Positions 60,272 through 64,000 of a stretch of 64,000 bases of DNA are shown here, in pieces. Where the stretch lies: contig SNVD02009127.1 of assembly GCA_013180625.2 (NCBI GenBank), positions 62,001 through 126,000 of the forward strand, written 5' to 3'. How positions within the stretch are numbered: position 1 is the first letter of the stretch; each line of letters opens with the position of its first letter. A program made the translations under genes and the position numbers. A model generated the notes under the pieces. It was not told the DNA's origin and did not search any database. It saw only the letters and a program-made list of their open reading frames with translations. Origin of the DNA: Boswellia sacra (taxonomy: Eukaryota > Streptophyta > Magnoliopsida > Sapindales > Burseraceae).

Positions 60272-62640
60272 TTACATATTATGCTGGTTACACCAACCCA
60301 TGAAGTCATAGGAGGGAGTTTGTTCCACATAGTCAACATTATTTGAGGTTCCCTGTGGTATGTTGTCCATCTTCGAAATTGAAATTTTGTCATCCATTTG
60401 CGTTCCCCACATGCAGTTGTTTGTATTATGCGTCCCTGATGCCAGTACACAAACCTCATTTTGTCCAAAAGTCGACGTTGACAAACCCTTACTCAGTACA
60501 CCATTCTCCTCCACAAAGTTCGGGTTCCACCAGCGTTGTCCCATTATTTGATAGACAGGCGTGCTTTCTTCTCTTACATCGTCGATACTGTTTCCCATGC
60601 CTCTTTTTTCCCTGCAATCTCTTGCTTTACAAGTTGCTTTCGTATGCCCGACCTTCCTACAATATCCATACTTGCGTTTTTTTTTCTTCTTAACAGCTCC
60701 TTCAGGTCTCCATATTCCTTTCCCCTTCACCTTCAGTGGGTCCTTGACCTTTTCCCGATCCTTGCAACCTTTATGTCTTTCCACATCCCTTCTTTCTCCC
60801 TCCTGTATGAGCATCTGTGCTTGCATTGTCATTCTATGTATACATTCCAATGCCTCCTGGTATCCTGCATCGCTCTGGGATGCGAATTGCCACATCCTCT
60901 TACTTGCCGTTGCCAATGCTCCAACTCTTATCATTTTTGTTTACTCCCACGGTTGATTTAGTTTCTTGGATGGCCAATTGTATTTCAGCTTAGCTGTCTT
61001 CGTCCACCTTTGCAATATCATGCACTGTGGGATCTGTGCCACATGTTCTCCCTTCATGACACAGAATATATGGCTACATGATATCCCTGTCCTCTCCATT
61101 GACTTGCAAGAGCACTCCATTTTTTTGTTTAGTTGGTGGAATACGACAGTCCACGTCCTATCTCTGACTTCAAATTTTTCAATGTTGTACACCACACCAC
61201 TTACATTAACAACTTTGTCATTCACAATTAGCTGAGCTTCATCACTTATCTCCTTGCGTACCAAGCGAAACACATTTTTTTATATACACCTTGTGTCCTT
61301 CATCTTCATACCGTTGTAGATGCGTTTGCAGTACGGGTTCACTATAATCATTGTCAAAGTCATCTTTCGCCTCAATATTCCTCATTTATCCACTGTCCTT
61401 TCCACTTGGCGAATGAACTCTAGCAATGACAAATCAGTTGTCACATAACGGTTGACAAAGGCATTAAGTGATTCACACCTCTGTGTGGTCCGCATTCCAC
61501 TAAAAAAGTTGTTTCTAAGGTAAGCTTCAGCCCATAATGCCCTGTCATCATACAACTTTTGACACCATGCATTTCCCTGCAGGCCTCTTTTCTCCATCAA
61601 CTTCCTCCACCTTTCTTCAAACTTTGTAATTGTTAGATTCGCGCCCATTAATTTGGCAAGCTTTGCTATGAATATCACATCACATACCTGCGTTGTTGCA
61701 TTTCTATCCAAGTGCCAGCAACAAAGCCGGTATTTCGCCTGGGTCATGACAATTTTTATTGCCCTCCTCATTGACTTATCACCATCGGTTATTACTCCCA
61801 TGGGTTGCTTGTTGTTCATTGCTTTGACAAATGTCGTTAGCAACCACGTATATGTTTCGACAGTCTCATCCCAAAGTAACCCAACTGCAAACAGGTTCAT
61901 CTTCATATGGTGGTTAATACCAACAAACATGACCATTGGCTTCCTGTATTTATTTGTCTTATACGTTGCATCAAATGCCAGCACATCGCCAAATAGTTGG
62001 TAATCAGCTTGAGCTCCACTGTCACTCCAAAACAAATCTTCCATCCTATTGTCCTGGTCAATCCTGTATGTGAAGATCATTCCCGGGTCAGCCTCCTTTC
62101 TACCATCAATGTACTGGAGTAATGCCTGAGCATCACCCATTATTTCTGCTTTCCTTCTTTCTTTGTCCATTTTATTTTGCAAATCCTTCTTCGTAAACCC
62201 AACATTGTCCTACCCCTTGGCCATTGCCACCATGTATTCCATTGCCTTTGATGTTTTCACTCCCACGTGCCTTAACCCTTGACTAAATGTGACATCTTCG
62301 TCTTCCACTTTCCTGTTTGATCGTAAATATTGCAGTTGATGTGAAGACGATAATGTGTGAGAATGTATGTCATTAAACTGCATCACCTCCCACTTCCCAC
62401 GTTTCTTATCCAGCTTCACCCTGAATGCTGCCCTGCAACCCACACGTGTGAGGCCCCTGGGTTCTCAAACTCTGTCTGCCCTGCACATCCATTTTTCCCA
62501 CCTGAATCCTTCTTTTGCGCATACCCACCTCCGTCCGATGCAGTTTCCAGCACAGTCTCTGTGAATGACGTCCTTTCTAACACTAAACCCAGTTTTACGT
62601 GCATGGTTCATATAGTAATCCTCAGCTTCTTGTAATGTGA
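60272..62640 (-). pseudogene. FAR1-type MULE transposase (broken)
   Basis: Minus-strand order: FAR1 DNA-binding domain (YYMNHARKTGFSVRK at about 62615, WVCAKEGF, LTRVGCRAAFRVKL, DIHSHTLSSSHQ), MULE transposase core (GDVLAFDATYKTNKYRKPMV; VITDGDKSMRRAI; RLCCWHLDRNA), SWIM zinc finger (MECSCKSMERTGISCSHIF at about 61110) and a Lys-rich tail with a knuckle-like YCRKVGHTKATC. Lesions: TGA near 62482, TAG near 62208, a frame shift near 61383, another in an A-run near 61280, and TAA near 60937. AAGCTGAGGATTAC near 62630 may follow an intron acceptor. It is either a MULE transposase or a FRS-like relative; the fixed stops make either non-functional. Confidence 0.88.
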
Positions 62641-63316
62641 AGTGGGTTAAGTAATTTTACTGTAAATTAGCAACTTAAAAGAGGTACAACACTCTAGTAC
62701 TCAACGTCCTCCGTGCATTTAATTTGTTTACTATTGCAAGGTCATTTCATGGATTATGAACTACGACTACTACAACTACGAATAACGGACGCTTGGAACA
62801 TGGCGGTGCTATCAACAACTCATACATGGCATGGACGAACCACGTCGAAATGTATACACACGATCCATTGGCTAGTATGTATACTATTTTGAAGTCTGTT
62901 TTGTTCGCCCCTTTTAATATGATGGATTTGCCATTAATGTGCTATGCAACCACTTTGTAACTCCGTCAGTATTAATGGATCGAACAAATGAATCTGCGAA
63001 TCCCTCACTTAACAACCAATGTAACGCACAAGTATTAACTTAAGCTCGCAACAGTTAACCAGTTGTCACTGCTCGCGTTAATGCATATATAAATATATTT
63101 ACATGCACACACAAACACATATATTCGTATTATTATAAGAATATATGTTTAGAACCATATACATAGATGGAGACTTATATGTACACACGTACACATATAT
63201 TAGTATAATAATACTAAAACAAAATAAGAGTACACTACTGACTTAAACAAGTCACACAGTTGGAACGCGACTAGATTATAGTTCCTCGCCCCAGAGTCTC
63301 AAATGACTTAAAACCA
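62641..63316. other. no recognised feature
   Basis: Probable 5' region of the transposase gene. A TATATA/ACACAC-rich part lies at 63085-63215. No terminal inverted repeat found. Confidence 0.5.
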
Positions 63317-63640
63317 CTAACGTATTGTACCTACTGTCTTCACGTGAATACTACCATCACGAACCTCCTTTCTGTTGTTGGTGAAGACCACTCGACTACA
63401 AACATTCACAGACCAATTGTCAATACGCATGTTACGAAAACTACGCCAATAATGTAACACATAGACAAATGGATGTCTACGTAATTTAGTCAGTATAGTG
63501 TACACGTTGTCAGATCGAAACTCAAATGGAATTGTAATGGTAGGCGGTATAGTAACCTTCGATTAATATATGTTCCCCACTGGGAAGTCACCATGTAAGT
63601 CATACGTAGTTGGAATTGAATAATGTGGTAGACAAAGGAG
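63317..63640 (-). other. unrecognised minus-strand reading frame near right edge
   Basis: On the minus strand a frame ends at 63317 with VKTVGTIR. It includes TILTKLRRHPFVYVLHYWR and NMRIDNWSVNVCSRVVF. A single TAA near 63565 interrupts an upstream extension (YSIPTTYDLHGDFPVGNIY). Composition looks protein-like, but I know no family. It might be a further gene of the MULE region or a host gene fragment. Confidence 0.35.
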
Positions 63641-64000
63641 ATAGGGATCTGCCCCAAACACCGACCCACCAGTCAATTGGACTAGTGTTGCGAGAAACCA
63701 AAACCTTCGAAGGTGGAACAATATGTGACTCCATTAGAATGCGCTAGGTTACAATATTGCTGTTTGACGCCTGGCCGCACCACATGTTGGTCAGTCTCTA
63801 ATGTCTAAATTAGCTATACTGTATATCTTCACTTGTGAGGCACGAATGAGGCCCAGTCTTGTGGCGACGAGATTGCAGTTGTGGTAGCAAATATTTGCAA
63901 CATCAGTGTTAGTAATTTCTGTAGGGGACCCACATTTAAGTTACAGCATTTTGACACGATAGTAATGCATTCGATGGACCCATGGGGCTTGGAATCACGA
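63641..64000. other. right edge, nothing firm
   Basis: The minus-strand frame of the preceding entry can be stretched to about 63740 with a further stop. Otherwise nothing is recognised. Confidence 0.4.

Noticed and set aside
60343..60961. Several plus-strand open frames opposite the FAR1-type gene
   Set aside because: They mirror the coding strand; the minus strand carries the recognisable domains.
1..64000. tRNA, rRNA, CRISPR or bacterial operon signals
   Set aside because: None was seen; the gene content is plant nuclear and transposon-derived.

Overview
The window is AT-rich nuclear DNA from a flowering plant, very probably a eudicot. The evidence is the set of plant-only protein families (FAR1-type MULE transposase, plant mobile domain, TNP2/Ulp1 CACTA proteins, an ALKBH10-like and an RCD1/SRO-like exon), plant GT-AG introns and wall-to-wall transposable elements. 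I cannot name the species. There is no bacterial, organellar or CRISPR signal. Almost everything is transposon, and most coding regions are decayed.

Layout, left to right. (1) 1-5819: a Ty1/copia element on the minus strand (copia-1), cut by the window edge, with its 5' LTR at 4935-5819. (2) 6444-8669: a deletion derivative of a second copia element (copia-E, minus). (3) 9978-37690: a CACTA (En/Spm-type) DNA transposon, CACTA-B, with a TNP2-like transposase and a second gene ending in an Ulp1-type protease. A second CACTA element, CACTA-A (10014-23971), has inserted only about 33 bp inside the left end of CACTA-B, giving a CTA target duplication. CACTA-A carries exon fragments that look like host genes: an ALKBH10-like 2-oxoglutarate/Fe(II) RNA demethylase, an RCD1/SRO-type PARP domain and a first exon of a putative membrane protein. 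A full-length L1-like LINE (16826-22845), with a 15-bp target duplication, sits inside CACTA-A. (4) 37694-43027: a decayed copia element (copia-C, minus) with an unclassified 1.9-kb insertion in its RNase H region. (5) 44398-51940: a copia element on the plus strand (copia-D), related to copia-1, flanked by GTATT on both sides but with LTRs that do not match along most of their length. (6) 52881-53069: a small inverted-repeat MITE. (7) 55176-62640: a plant-mobile-domain gene (plus, apparently intact reading frame over several exons) convergent with a broken FAR1/MULE transposase gene (minus). (8) 63317-63640: an unrecognised minus-strand reading frame near the right edge.

How they fit together: the order of events in the middle block can be read from the nesting: CACTA-B first, then CACTA-A, then the LINE. 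The only open multi-exon gene I can build is the plant-mobile-domain gene. The most interesting content is the gene-capturing CACTA-A (parts of an m6A-eraser-like gene and a PARP gene in one transposon) and the open mobile-domain gene beside a dead transposase. Exon limits are hand-read and no database search was possible.
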